Shown in pieces: positions 17,355-27,631 of a DNA stretch of 64,000 bases (position 1 is its first letter; the number at the start of each line of letters is the position of its first letter). The notes under the pieces were generated by a model. That model ran no database searches and was not told the origin of the DNA. It was given only the letters and a program-made list of their open reading frames with translations. Origin of the DNA: JADFQT01 sp965216025 (GTDB lineage Bacteria > Chloroflexota > Dehalococcoidia > Lucifugimonadales > UBA3495); contig CBDCEX010000013.1 in assembly GCA_965216025.1 (NCBI GenBank), positions 248,001 through 312,000 on the forward strand, read 5' to 3'. Both the position numbers and the translations under genes were made by a program.

Positions 17355-19072
17355 CCCGAATCCACCGATGGACACGGATGGACAGCGTGAGGACAACGGA
17401 AGGGGGGTGAGGGAGTACAGGCGCGATAATCCGGGCTCGAACTTGGGTAGACGGGAGGTTGGCGGGCGGTCTGCAGGCGCTTTTGGGGGCGCCGATGGCG
17501 GCTTACAGTGGCTGTGGCGAGCGAGATGGCGGGATAGGACACGGCAAGAGGCGCTCGCGGACTGGGCTGGCGCGAGTTTGCGGGGACGTTGGGTTGGCTG
17601 GCGGGTCAGTGGCGGACTGGCGCCGTCAGGCTGGGAGTGGAATGGCTCGCAGTCGGGCCAGGGCGCGGCTGAACTGCTCCTCCCAGGGCCAGCGCTTGGG
17701 AAGATGCAGGGTGATCCGGCGTGCCGAGCGGGTGAGCCGTCCGGCCAGGGCGAAGACCCGCCGCCGGAGGGTCTTGGTGGTCACGATCTGCTCACCCAGG
17801 CCGATGCGGGCTGTCCAGCGAGCCAGGTTGTGGGCCATCACCTGTACCGCCAGCCAGGCGCCGTTGGCGGCGAAGCGGCCCGAGGGGAGATGGTTCAGCC
17901 CGACGCCGTACTTGAGGTCGCGTATCGCATTCTCGATCTCGGCGTGGCGGCGGTGGTCAGCCTCCAGTTCCAGGGTCTCCCCGTCCCGGTCGGTGATGAA
18001 GCCGTGATAGCTGTAGGTGGCGAAGAGAGCCAGTTGAGAACCGGGCGCCGGCTTCACCCGCCGGACGATGAGCCGTACCGGCACGGCATCCGGCTCACTC
18101 TGGAAGGGGGTGTAGGTGGTTTCGGCCACATCGGCGGCGCCGTCCATCCAGTAAGGAATCGGCGTCCAGGCATCTTCGGGTATCGCCTCGATGAGATTGT
18201 GCAGGCTTTTGTGCTGGCGGATGGTGATGGAGAAGCGGACATCCATCCGGCGGCAGACGGCGACCACGGCGTGGGTATAGAAGCCGCTGTCAGCCCGCAT
18301 GGTGAGCTGCCCGCTGGCCCCGCCGCAGCGAACCCGGCTCACCGTCTCACGCAGGAAGTGGGCGGCGCCCCGGGCGGTGTTGGCCCGGCCCTCGCGCAGG
18401 CGGGCCATCAGCACGTCGCCGGTTCCGGCGGCGACGGCCAGCAGTGGGTGATAGCCCCGCGCGCCGGTATCGCCGTGATGGCGGGCGCCCTCCTTGGCCA
18501 GTCCGTAAGGCTCGCAGATCGTCGAATCAAGGTCGATGGTGAATGGCGCGTCGCCGGGTCCGGCGCCGGCCTTCCAGGCCCGGGCCAGCAACTCGCGGCT
18601 CACCCCGTCCAGCTGGCGGACGTGGCCCCAGGTGAAGCTGCGCAGGAAGGTGCCCAGGGTGGATGGCGCTTTGACTACGCAGCCGAGAGCGCAGGCCGTC
18701 CTGCCGGTGCGCAACGCATCGGCGTCGTCGATGCAGTCGCCGCCCGCCAGCGCCGAGGCGACCAGCGTCATTATCTTGTCGCCGGTGTTCGCCCGGCCCG
18801 GCGCGCCGCCGAGGTCGAGGTGATTCCCGAGGAGTTGGGGAAGGCCAAGGCGCAGGGCGAGGGTGGCGGGAAGGATCAGCCCGGCATTGGCCACCAGGCG
18901 GTGGTCGTCGAAGGCGATTTGGATGCGGTCGGGGTGGTTGCGTGGTAGCATCTATTGGGTGCTCCTTTTCTGGGACCGGTTTTCTGTTTCAAAACCATTA
19001 TCCCAGATTCAGAGGCGCACCCTTTTGTTTCTTCAGCAGGCCTCCCACACGCCGTCCATCGGTGGATTCGGG
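17355..19072 (-). mobile_element. IS1380-family element
   Basis: Perfect inverted ends CCCGAATCCACCGATGGAC lie at 17355-17373 and, inverted, at 19054-19072. They are flanked by the five-base duplication TTTAG (17350-17354 and 19073-19077). Length 1718 bp and one transposase gene are typical. The duplicated target includes the TAG stop of the preceding MBL-fold gene. Confidence 0.93.
17626..18951 (-). CDS. IS1380-family transposase
   Basis: Intact 441-residue DDE transposase of the IS1380 (IS4-like) group. Candidate catalytic residues are D in FTIDLDSTICEPYG, D in LTMRADSGFYTH and E in RRHAEIENAIRDLKYG. The sequence is very GC-rich, higher than the surrounding genes, suggesting an outside origin. 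ATG at 18951. The frame and both element ends are undamaged, so the copy looks active. Confidence 0.92.
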   Translation of the reverse strand: MLPRNHPDRIQIAFDDHRLVANAGLILPATLALRLGLPQLLGNHLDLGGAPGRANTGDKIMTLVASALAGGDCIDDADALRTGRTACALGCVVKAPSTLGTFLRSFTWGHVRQLDGVSRELLARAWKAGAGPGDAPFTIDLDSTICEPYGLAKEGARHHGDTGARGYHPLLAVAAGTGDVLMARLREGRANTARGAAHFLRETVSRVRCGGASGQLTMRADSGFYTHAVVAVCRRMDVRFSITIRQHKSLHNLIEAIPEDAWTPIPYWMDGAADVAETTYTPFQSEPDAVPVRLIVRRVKPAPGSQLALFATYSYHGFITDRDGETLELEADHRRHAEIENAIRDLKYGVGLNHLPSGRFAANGAWLAVQVMAHNLARWTARIGLGEQIVTTKTLRRRVFALAGRLTRSARRITLHLPKRWPWEEQFSRALARLRAIPLPA

Positions 19073-19151
19073 TTTAGGCTGGGGGAATTCGTGACGCTGG
19101 GGCGTCCTTTGCTTGGCTCAGCCTCTCCTAGTCAGAATCGGAGTATAACCC

Positions 19152-19931
19152 GTGAAAACATACCATGATACCCGGCTCCAACTAAATTGGGCGAATAAAC
19201 GTATCAATGCTCTTGATAGGAGCATTCATAGATTTTTGGAGAAACACTTAAACCCGGTGTGCGTCAATGAATATTTTGATTGCTTGGAAGAGGATTTCTT
19301 TTTCATTGGGGCACCCTCTTTACCTGAGTCTTGGCCCCTCAGACTCGGAGAAATCGTTAACGCTCTTAGGTCCGCCTTGGACTATCTTGTTTGGGAATTG
19401 TCGGTCTCTCTCAACGCGAACATTCCTCCGTCAAAAAAACGTAACATTATGTTTCCAATTATGGCGCACCCAAACCAACCGGTGTTCCTCCGTGCCACTG
19501 AATTCCTGCCAGAAGCCGCTCGGGACTTCGTTGAAGCGTGTCAACCATATAACTGCGGGGCTTGGCCTGAATCGGTCGTCTTGCAGTTCTTAGATACCAT
19601 GGTCAGACTTCACAAACACCGTACCTTGAATCTCGTGGCCCGCCGGGTATTCTATACCGATGACAGTATCCCGAATGCCCTGCGCATCGCGCCGAATTAC
19701 CTCGATAAGCACGCCGTAATGGCTATCCCCAAAGGTACTGAGGAACAATTCAAGCCAAAGGTCGGAATGGATATCGGGACCGAAATTGCAGTGCCGCAAG
19801 GTCTCGTAATCGGCATTGGCTGGGATATAGTCGTGGATATACACCAATTCATCCGTAATGAAATAGTCCCACCCTTTTCTGGCTTCTTGCAACAAGCGCA
19901 AAGGATGACCGAACCTCTTACGGTCTTATAA
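19152..19931 (+). CDS. Hypothetical protein (259 aa), unknown function
   Basis: A soluble, mixed-charge protein with no signal peptide or membrane segment. The only family-like feature is LGEIVNALRSALDYLVWELS, a helical segment that I associate with a widespread but uncharacterised bacterial protein family. Base composition is more AT-rich than its neighbours, and it lies between IS1380 and the group II introns, so acquisition with mobile DNA is likely. GTG start at 19152; ribosome-binding site weak. I cannot assign a function. Confidence 0.6.
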   Translation: MKTYHDTRLQLNWANKRINALDRSIHRFLEKHLNPVCVNEYFDCLEEDFFFIGAPSLPESWPLRLGEIVNALRSALDYLVWELSVSLNANIPPSKKRNIMFPIMAHPNQPVFLRATEFLPEAARDFVEACQPYNCGAWPESVVLQFLDTMVRLHKHRTLNLVARRVFYTDDSIPNALRIAPNYLDKHAVMAIPKGTEEQFKPKVGMDIGTEIAVPQGLVIGIGWDIVVDIHQFIRNEIVPPFSGFLQQAQRMTEPLTVL

Positions 19932-19996
19932 TTCCTCCCTCTACAGTCAGGGTACAGGTACCTTTACAAAGGGGCAGGGGAAAAGAGCATCAACCA

Positions 19997-21902
19997 ATCG
20001 GGTAGGAGGGGGCCTCACGGCCCCCGTCCTCCCACACCACCGGACGTACTCAGCGTATCCGGCGGTTTCCTCTACTGATTCAACAGGCTGTACCTTTCGG
20101 TCAGGGCTACGAGTCCCTGTTCCCTAAACCAAGCCAGGCTCATGGCTTCAGCCGCCTGAGGGCTGCCAGCCAGGCGCCACCAGCCTTTGCCAGACCCCGC
20201 CAGTAGCCAGGCCCGCCACTCCGGCACGCCCAGCCCCTGCAGAAAGTCCGCAATGGCTTTGGACCGTTTCCGCTGCTTCAGCCGTACGCAGCGCAGCTTT
20301 CGACGAATCCACCCATCCAACCTGCTGAGGTGAGTCCGACATTCCGCATAGCGGAAGTAGGTCACCCACCCCGTGAGAAAGGAGTTCAGTTCGTGGACCA
20401 TCCCTTCAAGGCTGACGCCTCGGTTGCGTCGCGTGGTTCGCCGAATCCTCGCCTTCACGCGCTTCAGGCTTTCGGGCGCTAGGCCCAGCCGACCTCCGAG
20501 CAGCAGCCGATGCCCCAGGAACTTCCGTTCCCATACCGGGGCCACCGCACTTTTCTCCCGGTTTACGCGCAAGCGCAGCTTCCTTTCCAGAAAGTTGCTC
20601 ACCGACGCCATTACCCGCTCCCCCGCAGCCTGCGACCGCACGTATATGTTGCAGTCATCGGCGTACCGGCTGAAGCGGTGCCCCCGGCGTTCCAACTCCT
20701 GGTCCAAGTCATCCAGTAGCAGATTGGACAGGAGCGGCGATAGTGGCCCTCCCTGCGGAGTCCCTTCGTATCGCTCGACGCACACCCCATTCTGCATCAT
20801 CCCCGCTTCCAGGAAGCGCCGGACTATCCGCAGCAGGCGTTTGTCGGCGACTCTCCGGGCCAGGCGGGACATCAGGATGTCGTGGTTTACCCGGTCAAAG
20901 AATTTCTCCAAGTCCAGGTCTACCACGATTTCCCGCCCCTCCCCTACGTACTCCTGCGCCTGGCGCAGCGCCTGGTGGGCGTTTCGCCCGGGACGGAAAC
21001 CGTAGCTTGACTCCGAAAAGGTTGGGTCCAACAGCGGGTCCAGCACCTGGAGGATGCCTTGCTGCACCAGGCGGTCCACCACCGTGGGGATGCCCAGTTG
21101 TCGCACTCCACCTCCCGGCTTGGGGATTTCCACTCCCCGCACCGGTTGCGGTTGGTAGCTGCCTTCCAGCAGCGACGCCACTAAGTTCCTCCCAGTGTTC
21201 CGCCAACCAGCCGCCCAGGTCATCCACACTCATCCCGTCAACCCCCGGCGCTCCTTTGTTGGCTTTCACCCGCTGGTAGGCTCGGTTCAGGTTCTTTGGC
21301 TCTATCACCTCCTCCATCAAGGCTTCCGGCAAGGCTCGCTTCCGCTCAGACGCCGTGGGCCCTTGCTGCTCCTCGTTCGCCCCAGTTCCGGTTCCGCCTT
21401 CACCAGGGACGCCGGGGCGCACGGCCTCCTCTCCCCACTCCAGGAGTGAGAGTTGGTAGACCGTGCCTTGCCGCCGCTCTATGCCCATCAAGTCCTCCCG
21501 ACTGGCTCCTTGCAGTAGAGGATTCGGCCCTTCATCCCGACCTGCCGGGACTACTATGGCCTCTGCTGACTTCTCCAGGGCCTTCCCCCACCGTTGCCGG
21601 TGCGGTAGTCAGGTCCTCCAGACAGCCCCAGAGACCTCCCAGGGTAAGCCGTGCATCCTTCCCTCGGTCCCCGCCGGATTTACCTGCGCACCTGTCCGAA
21701 TAACTATTGGGCCGCCCCGTCCATTGCCGGGTTACCCCACTGCGCCGGCCTTCTATCCCGTTCCTGTTCGTCGAGTCCAAGTTTTGCCATAAGCTTCCTT
21801 CAGATTCCACCTCACGATGGACACCCTTGCTTAGGCTAGCGGTTCCGGTCATCACGGCCCGCAGAGGACTTTCACCTCCAAAATGCACAGCATGCCTGGC
21901 AC
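19997..21902 (-). mobile_element. Group II intron copy 1, with reverse transcriptase gene
   Basis: Read leftward. The 5' end, GTGCCAGGCATG, is at 21902 and is followed by a domain I-like region (GGAGGTGAAAGTCCTC). The intron-encoded protein occupies 20072-21491. Domains V and VI follow: a hairpin built on CCGGATACGC...GTACGTCCGG, then a G-rich hairpin (GACGGGGGCC...GGCCCCC), and the 3' end CCTACCCGAT at 19997. One base separates it from the next intron. Confidence 0.85.
20072..21491 (-). pseudogene. ltrA: Group II intron reverse transcriptase/maturase, one frameshift
   Basis: The N-terminal RT0/RT1 region (LMEEVIEPKNLNRAYQRV, GAPGVDGMSVDDL) is in one frame and the rest in another; the break is near 21180-21190 after WLAEHWEEL. 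The second part holds VEIPKPGGGVRQLGIPT, SYGFRPGRNAHQA, LDLEKFFDRVNHD, GTPQGGPLSPLLSN, the catalytic YADD in SRYADDCNIYV, and the maturase X region. No HNH endonuclease domain is seen after KGWWRLAGSPQ. Joined, it would be about 470 residues. The break may be a true mutation or a sequencing slip; an intact product would help splicing of all three introns. Confidence 0.83.
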
Positions 21903-21903
21903 A

Positions 21904-22587
21904 ATCGGGTAGGAGGGGGCCTCGCGGCCCCCGTCCTCCCACACCACCGGACGTACTCAGCGTATCCGGCGGTTTCCTCTACTGTTTCAACAGGTGCTAC
22001 CACCCGTCAAGGCTCGTTTCCGTTCAGACACCGTGGTCGCTGGCTGCTCCTCGCTCACCCCAGTTCCGGTTCCGCCTTCACCAGGGACGCCGGGGCGCAC
22101 GGTCTCCTTCCTCCATTCAAGAAGGGAGAGTTGTTAGGCCGTGCCTTGCTGCCGCTCTACGCCCATCGAGTCCTCTTGACTGGCTCCTTGCAGTAGAGGA
22201 TTCGGCCCTTCATCCTTCCCGTGCGGGAAGGACTACTATGGCCTCGGCTGACTTCTCCGGAGCCTTCCCCCACCGTTGCCGGTGCGGTAGTCCCGATTCC
22301 ATCGGGACAGCCCCAGAGATCTCCCAGGGTAAGCTATGCATCCTTCCCTCGGTCCCCGCCGGATTTACCAACGCACATGTCCGGATGACTACCGGGCCGC
22401 CCCGTCCATGGCCGGGTTACCCCACTGCGCCGGCCTTCTATCCCGTTCCTGTTCGTCGAGTCCAAGTTTTGCCATAAGCTTCCTTCAGATTCCACCTCAC
22501 GATGGACACCCTTGCTTAGGCTAGCGGTTCCGGTCATCACGGCCCGCAGAGGACTTTCACCTCCAAAATGCACAGCATGCCTGGCAC
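21904..22587 (-). mobile_element. Group II intron copy 2, ORF-deleted
   Basis: A 684-base copy with the same 5' end (22587), domain I region and domain V/VI 3' end (ATCGGGTAGG, 21904) as copy 1. The reverse transcriptase is deleted: a remnant matching the first about 55 codons (through ERKRAL) is fused directly to the sequence after the stop codon. Confidence 0.83.
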
Positions 22588-22865
22588 AATCGGGTAGGAG
22601 GGGGCCTCGCGGCCCCCGTCCTCCCACACCACCGGACGTACTCAGCGTATCCGGCGGTTTCCTCTACTGTTTCAACAGGTGCTACCACCCGTCAAGGCTC
22701 GTTTCCGTTCAGACACCGTGGTCGCTGGCCGCTCCTCGCTCACCCCAGTTCCGGTTCCGCCTTCACCAGGGACGCCGGGGCGCACGGTCTCCTTCCTCCA
22801 TTCAAGAATGGAGAGTTGTTAGGCCGTGCCTTGCTGCCGCTCTACGCCCATCGAGTCCTCTTGAC

Positions 22866-24296
22866 GTAAGTGTTCAGATTTGAGGGGAAGCGAGCAACCG
22901 GCGGCATTCCAGGAGAGGATTGAGACCTCTGGCCCGCCAGGTGCCAAAGAGGGATGCCAAGGTCATCTTGCTGTCGGTGCCCTGCCCTGAGCGGGTGCCG
23001 CCGCTGATCTTGCGACTGGTTACCAGATGCCGCAGGCTCCGCTCGGCGGCGTTGTTGTCTGAGGGCACGGCTGGGTCCGACACGAAGACAAACAGTTCCT
23101 TGATGAACCGTTCCATGCGCCGGCAGAGCTTGGCCTGAACCGCCAGGGGATCTTTAAGGAAAGGCCGCGCCAAGACCATTAGTTTCTCCTCCAGCATTAG
23201 CTGGGTGCGATGGCCTGGCTGGGCTCGGGGAAGGACCGAGCCCTTGGCCTCCGTGTAGACCTGGTGAACCGCCTCGGCCCACTGAGCCAGCCCAGCGTCT
23301 TCTGGGTACAACCCTTTCAGGTCATGGATATCCCGCAGCAGATGAGCCCAGCACCGTTGCTTCAGGCCCGGGTAGTGGTTATAGGCGGCGTAGAAATCAC
23401 TGACCAACACTCCGCTGAAGGAGGAATCCAGCACCTCATCCACCACCCCCTTATCCCGACCCCGACGCAGGAAGTATCGTTCGCTGGGAGTGCTGAAGGT
23501 CCAAACATAGCCGTTGCTCCCGTCCTGGCGCCAGCCGGTTTCGTCGCCCTGCACCACGGGACTGGCGCGGACTTGCTCGAGCACCTCTCGCACCGCCGTC
23601 TTAGCCTGACGGGCTACTCCATGGACGGCCTGGACGATGGCACCAACACTCAGGTGCAACTGATGGACGGTCTCCAGGTACCATTGGATGATTCTTATGG
23701 GCAACCGTCCCTCCTCCCGCAGGGTCACCATCAGGCTTACCAGATTGACCCCCAGGCGCTGCTGGCCCAGAACCACCCCCTGCAGGGCCTCTTTGGGCAG
23801 CCGGCGCCGCTGGCATACCGGACAGATGCGGGCTACCAGGGCGTGCTCGGTCACTTCTACCGGAGCCACCGGTAGCTCAATGACTTCCCGAGTTCGCTGT
23901 ACCCATCCGCCGTTCAGGTGAGTCCCGCAGTCGGGACAGACCGCCACGGCATGCTCCACCCGCCGGGTAGGAGTCATGCGCTGGCGGGCGAAGCCATGGC
24001 GGCGCGACTTTCTGGGCTCCTTTTTCTCCGGCGCTTGCCGGCTGGAGTGCGGCTGATTACCCGGCATCCCCGACGACCCGCGCCGGTTGGGACGGGATTC
24101 CAGAACCCCAATCCGCCTTTGCAAATCGGCAATGACTGCCCGCTGGCCGGCAATTATCTCCAGCAGAGTTTCGCGACTCGCCGCGTTCAGGTCTAGTTCA
24201 GTGTCCACCTCCCTGGTATGCCACAACTCCCCCGGCCATGCCAGCGTTTTTCCAACGGCTTTGAGCCAATTCACCTCATCAAGTCTGAACAGTTAC
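22866..24296 (-). mobile_element. IS66-family element copy 4 (intact, 1431 bp)
   Basis: Left end GTAAGTGTTCAGA at 22866 and right end ...TGAACAGTTAC at 24296, flanked by CTCTTGAC (22858-22865 and 24297-24304). It sits inside group II intron copy 3 and therefore arrived after the intron. Confidence 0.93.
22874..24274 (-). CDS. IS66-family transposase (ISBst12-type), intact
   Basis: Full 466-residue transposase like that at 8939-10339, with an uninterrupted frame at the gctgctggcccag site where other copies have an extra G. Small differences (for example K for E in VARQAKTAVREV) set it apart from copy 1. Catalytic D, D and E motifs are all present. Confidence 0.93.
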   Translation of the reverse strand: MNWLKAVGKTLAWPGELWHTREVDTELDLNAASRETLLEIIAGQRAVIADLQRRIGVLESRPNRRGSSGMPGNQPHSSRQAPEKKEPRKSRRHGFARQRMTPTRRVEHAVAVCPDCGTHLNGGWVQRTREVIELPVAPVEVTEHALVARICPVCQRRRLPKEALQGVVLGQQRLGVNLVSLMVTLREEGRLPIRIIQWYLETVHQLHLSVGAIVQAVHGVARQAKTAVREVLEQVRASPVVQGDETGWRQDGSNGYVWTFSTPSERYFLRRGRDKGVVDEVLDSSFSGVLVSDFYAAYNHYPGLKQRCWAHLLRDIHDLKGLYPEDAGLAQWAEAVHQVYTEAKGSVLPRAQPGHRTQLMLEEKLMVLARPFLKDPLAVQAKLCRRMERFIKELFVFVSDPAVPSDNNAAERSLRHLVTSRKISGGTRSGQGTDSKMTLASLFGTWRARGLNPLLECRRLLASPQI

Positions 24297-24714
24297 CTCT
24301 TGACTGGCTCCTTGCAGTAGAGGATTCGGCCCTTCATCCTTCCCGTGCGGGAAGGACTACTATGGCCTCGGCTGACTTCTCCGGAGCCTTCCCCCACCGT
24401 TGCCGGTGCGGTAGTCCCGATTCCATCGGGACAGCCCCAGAGATCTCCCAGGGTAAGCTATGCATCCTTCCCTCGGTCCCCGCCGGATTTACCAACGCAC
24501 ATGTCCGGATGACTACCGGGCCTCCCCGTCCATGGCCGGGTTACCCCACTGCGCCGGCCTTGTATCCGATTCCTGTTCGTCGGGTCCGAGTTTTGCCATC
24601 AGCTTCCTTCAGATTCCACCTCACGGTGGACACCCTTGCTTAGGCTAGCGGTTCCGGTCATCACGGCCCGCAGAGGACTTTCACCTCCAAGATGCACAAC
24701 ATGCCTGGCACACC

Positions 24715-24747
24715 AAAAGAAGAGTGCCGAATTTTAGGCACCCTTCT
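24715..24747 (-). terminator. Intrinsic terminator of the ilv-leuA operon
   Basis: On the minus strand an 11-base-pair stem (24737-24747 with 24718-24728, one G-U pair) with an eight-base loop is followed by CTTTT. It lies about 30 bases after the leuA stop. The first group II intron begins four bases downstream. Confidence 0.8.
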
Positions 24748-24775
24748 GGTTAAGAACCCTTAAAGTGTAGAGGGC

Positions 24776-26335
24776 CTAATCTGGGGTGGTGCCCACCGCC
24801 GGCAGGCTGGCTTCTTCGTCGGCCGCTAGCATCCGGTTGACCGCGCTCAGGTAGGCCTTGGCGCTGGCAACGATGATGTCGGTGGAGGCTCCCCGGCCGG
24901 AGAAGGTCCGGCCCCGATTATCCACGCGCATGGTCACCGTGCCGATGGAGTCCAGACCCTCGCTCACCGACTGCACGCTGAAATCCGACAGGGTACAGGA
25001 ACAGCCAACGACACGGTCGATGGCCTTGCACACAGCGTCCACCGGACCATTGCCGGTAGATGCATCGGTGCTGGTCTCACCATTGGGCCCGACCAGCCTC
25101 ACCGTGGCGGTCGGTATGTCGTGGTCACCGCTGGAAAAGTGCACCTGGTCCAGCGTGTAGCTAATCGGCTCGGTGGATACCCGCTTCTCCTCATCCATGA
25201 GAATCTCCAGGTCCCGGTCGGTTACCTCCCGCTTTTTATCGGCCAGCACCTTGAAGGACTCGAAGATGTTGCTGATCTCTTCGCGGGAGAGACTGTAGCC
25301 CAGGGCCTCCAGCCGGGCCTGCAAGCCGGCCCTACCGCTGAGCTTACCCAGAACCAGAGTGCTGCCGGGAACCCCGACCCGCTCCGGCTGCATAACCTCG
25401 TACGTCGACCGGTCCTTCAGCACGCCGTCCTGGTGGATCCCGGAGGCATGGCGGAAAGCATTTTCCCCGACCACGGCCTTGTTGGCCTGCACCGCCATGC
25501 CAGTGATCCGGCTGACCAGGCGGCTGGCCGGGTAAAGCTGGGTAGTGTCGATGCCAATGTCCACGCCGAACAAGTCTTTGCGGGTGTCCAGACCCATTAT
25601 TATCTCTTCCAATGAGGCATTTCCGGCTCGCTCGCCGATGCCGTTGATGCAGCCCTCCACTTGCCTGGCACCGGCCTGGATGGCCGCCAGGCTGTTGGAC
25701 ACCGCCAACCCCAGGTCGTTGTGGCAGTGAACGCTGAGAGTAACCTTATCCATCCCAGAGACCTCTTCCTGAAGCCTTCGCAGCAAGTTGGCGAAGTCGG
25801 AGGGGATGGCGTATCCCACGGTGTCGGCGATGTTGATCGTGGTGGCCCCAGCCCGAATTACCGCCTCCATCATCTGGAAGAGGTACTCCGGATTGGTGCG
25901 AGTAGCGTCCATGGGAGAAAATTCCACATCGTCGCAGTATTTCTTGGCCCGCTCCACCATGGTAACAGCCATCTCCATGACCTCTTCGCGGTTCTTGCGG
26001 AGCTGGTGCATAACCTGGATATCGGAGGAGGAAAGAAACACGTGAATTCGGGGAGATTCAGCCCCCTTAATCGCCTCCCACGCCTGGTCCACATCGTTGG
26101 GATGGGCTCGGGCCAGGGAGCAGATAATGGGCCCTCGGATTTCCCGGGCAATGTTGCTTACCGCCTGGAAATCGCCGGGAGAACTGGCGGCGAAACCGGC
26201 TTCGATGATGTCCACCCGCAGCTTTTCCAACTGCCTGGCGATCTCCATCTTTTCTTCAGCGGTCATGCCGATGCCGGCGGACTGCTCACCGTCGCGGAGA
26301 GTGGTATCCAAAAATTTTACCCGGTCGTTTGCCAT
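24776..26335 (-). CDS. leuA: 2-isopropylmalate synthase
   Basis: Condenses acetyl-CoA with 2-oxoisovalerate in the first step of leucine synthesis. The catalytic barrel starts with LDTTLRDGEQSAG, has the metal-binding SVHCHNDLG and GIGERAGNASLEE, and is followed by the C-terminal leucine-sensing dimer domain (about residues 390-505, with DASTGNGPVDAVCKAID). At 519 residues it has the usual length. It is the last gene of the leftward ilvB-ilvN-ilvC-leuA cluster and is followed by an intrinsic terminator. Homocitrate or citramalate synthase activity cannot be fully excluded, but the operon favours leucine. Confidence 0.9.
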   Translation of the reverse strand: MANDRVKFLDTTLRDGEQSAGIGMTAEEKMEIARQLEKLRVDIIEAGFAASSPGDFQAVSNIAREIRGPIICSLARAHPNDVDQAWEAIKGAESPRIHVFLSSSDIQVMHQLRKNREEVMEMAVTMVERAKKYCDDVEFSPMDATRTNPEYLFQMMEAVIRAGATTINIADTVGYAIPSDFANLLRRLQEEVSGMDKVTLSVHCHNDLGLAVSNSLAAIQAGARQVEGCINGIGERAGNASLEEIIMGLDTRKDLFGVDIGIDTTQLYPASRLVSRITGMAVQANKAVVGENAFRHASGIHQDGVLKDRSTYEVMQPERVGVPGSTLVLGKLSGRAGLQARLEALGYSLSREEISNIFESFKVLADKKREVTDRDLEILMDEEKRVSTEPISYTLDQVHFSSGDHDIPTATVRLVGPNGETSTDASTGNGPVDAVCKAIDRVVGCSCTLSDFSVQSVSEGLDSIGTVTMRVDNRGRTFSGRGASTDIIVASAKAYLSAVNRMLAADEEASLPAVGTTPD

Positions 26336-26572
26336 GATGATTATCCTTCCCTTTCTGTTTAAATTTAACTAGGGTTCACGGGGGTTAAAACTCGCTGAAG
26401 GGACCAGAAAGGGACCTCAGGGTCACGCAGTCCACCGCAGCCAGCCTAGCCATGACCAGCCTGCGATGGTGAACTGCTCTAAACAGTGCCTCCGCCATCT
26501 TATTTTGCCTCCACTTCTCGATTGATAAGGGTCGAAACACTTGATTGCTTCCGGACTCGGTCGCTAGACTTT

Positions 26573-27577
26573 TTAATCAACTTCTTTAGGGTCCATCCAG
26601 GGCATCATAGACCGAAGCTCCCGCCCGACTTCCTGGATGGGACTAGTGCGGGCGGCCTGCCGCAGGGGATTGAACCTGGGGCGACCCTCATCGTTCTCGG
26701 CAATCCATTCCTTGGCAAAGCTGCCGTCCTGGATCGCCGCCAGAACCTTCCGCATGTTCTCCCGCACGTGCTCGTCAATGACCTGCGGCCCCCGGCTCAA
26801 GTCGCCGTATTCGGCGGTGTCGCTGACCGAGTAGCGCATGTAGTTGAACCCGCCCTGGTAGATCAGGTCGACGATCATCTTCAGCTCGTGGAGACACTCG
26901 AAATAGGCCATCTCCGCCGGATAACCCGCCTCGACCAGGGTTTCAAAGGCGGCGTTGATCAGCGCGGTCACGCCCCCGCAGAGAACGGTCTGCTCTCCGA
27001 ACAGATCGGTCTCGGTTTCATCCTTGAAACTGGTTTCTAAAACCCCAGACCTGGTGCATCCGATACCCTTGGCGTAGGCCAGGCCAACTTCCTTGCCATG
27101 CCCGGTAGCATCCTGATGCACCGCCAGCAAGCCCGGGACTCCGATTCCCTCGGTGAAAAGCTCCCGCATTCGGTGGCCGGGCGCTTTGGGAGCAACCATC
27201 AGCACGTCCACATTATTGGGCGGAGTCACGGTGCCAAAGTGGATGCTGAAGCCGTGGGCGAACATCAGGGCGCTGTTGGGCCGGAGATTGGGCGCTATCT
27301 GCTGCCGATAAACGTCTCCCTGCAGGTGATCCGGAATCAATACCATGAGCACGTCGGCCATCTTGGCCACTTCCGGAACGTCGGCTACTTCCAGCCCGGC
27401 ATCGCTGGCAATGGCGCGACTGCGGCTTTCAGGATAGAGGCCCACCACCACTTGCTGGCCGGTGTCCTTCAGGTTCAGGGCGTGGGCATGCCCCTGGCTT
27501 CCGTAGCCAACTATGCCGATAGTCTTGCCCTTTAGGACCTCCAGGTCCGCATCTTTGTCGTAGTAAACATTAACCAT
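26573..27577 (-). CDS. ilvC: Ketol-acid reductoisomerase (class I)
   Basis: Isomerises and reduces acetolactate or acetohydroxybutyrate in valine and isoleucine synthesis, using Mg and a nicotinamide cofactor. The Rossmann motif GIVGYGSQGHAHALNLKDTG is at residues 21-40; the metal-binding DLFGEQTVLCGG and ETGYPAEMAYFE-type (here EAGYPAEMAYFE) segments are in the second domain. It has 334 residues, typical of class I. ilvN lies upstream with a 144-base gap that contains a dispersed hairpin repeat, and leuA downstream with 237 bases between. Confidence 0.95.
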   Translation of the reverse strand: MVNVYYDKDADLEVLKGKTIGIVGYGSQGHAHALNLKDTGQQVVVGLYPESRSRAIASDAGLEVADVPEVAKMADVLMVLIPDHLQGDVYRQQIAPNLRPNSALMFAHGFSIHFGTVTPPNNVDVLMVAPKAPGHRMRELFTEGIGVPGLLAVHQDATGHGKEVGLAYAKGIGCTRSGVLETSFKDETETDLFGEQTVLCGGVTALINAAFETLVEAGYPAEMAYFECLHELKMIVDLIYQGGFNYMRYSVSDTAEYGDLSRGPQVIDEHVRENMRKVLAAIQDGSFAKEWIAENDEGRPRFNPLRQAARTSPIQEVGRELRSMMPWMDPKEVD

Positions 27578-27631
27578 CTTCTCGATTCCTCTTTTGAGTT
27601 AATTTCTAAGCTCAAAACTCCTATATTCCGG

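Larger units (their letters stand above)
22589..24711 (-). mobile_element. Group II intron copy 3, ORF-deleted and split by IS66
   Basis: Same ORF-deleted form as copy 2, with 5' end at 24711 and 3' end at 22589, interrupted by an IS66 element at 22866-24296 with target duplicate CTCTTGAC. Its 5' boundary lies only four bases after the T-tract of the leuA terminator, so the array is inserted just downstream of a Rho-independent hairpin. Confidence 0.83.

Noticed and set aside
17368..18948. Long rightward open frame across IS1380
   Set aside because: It is antisense to the well-supported IS1380 transposase; its glycine/arginine-rich translation is what GC-rich shadow frames give.
21492..22863. 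Small proline/serine-rich frames in the intron region
   Set aside because: The region is structured group II intron RNA on the minus strand; the frames repeat with the intron copies.
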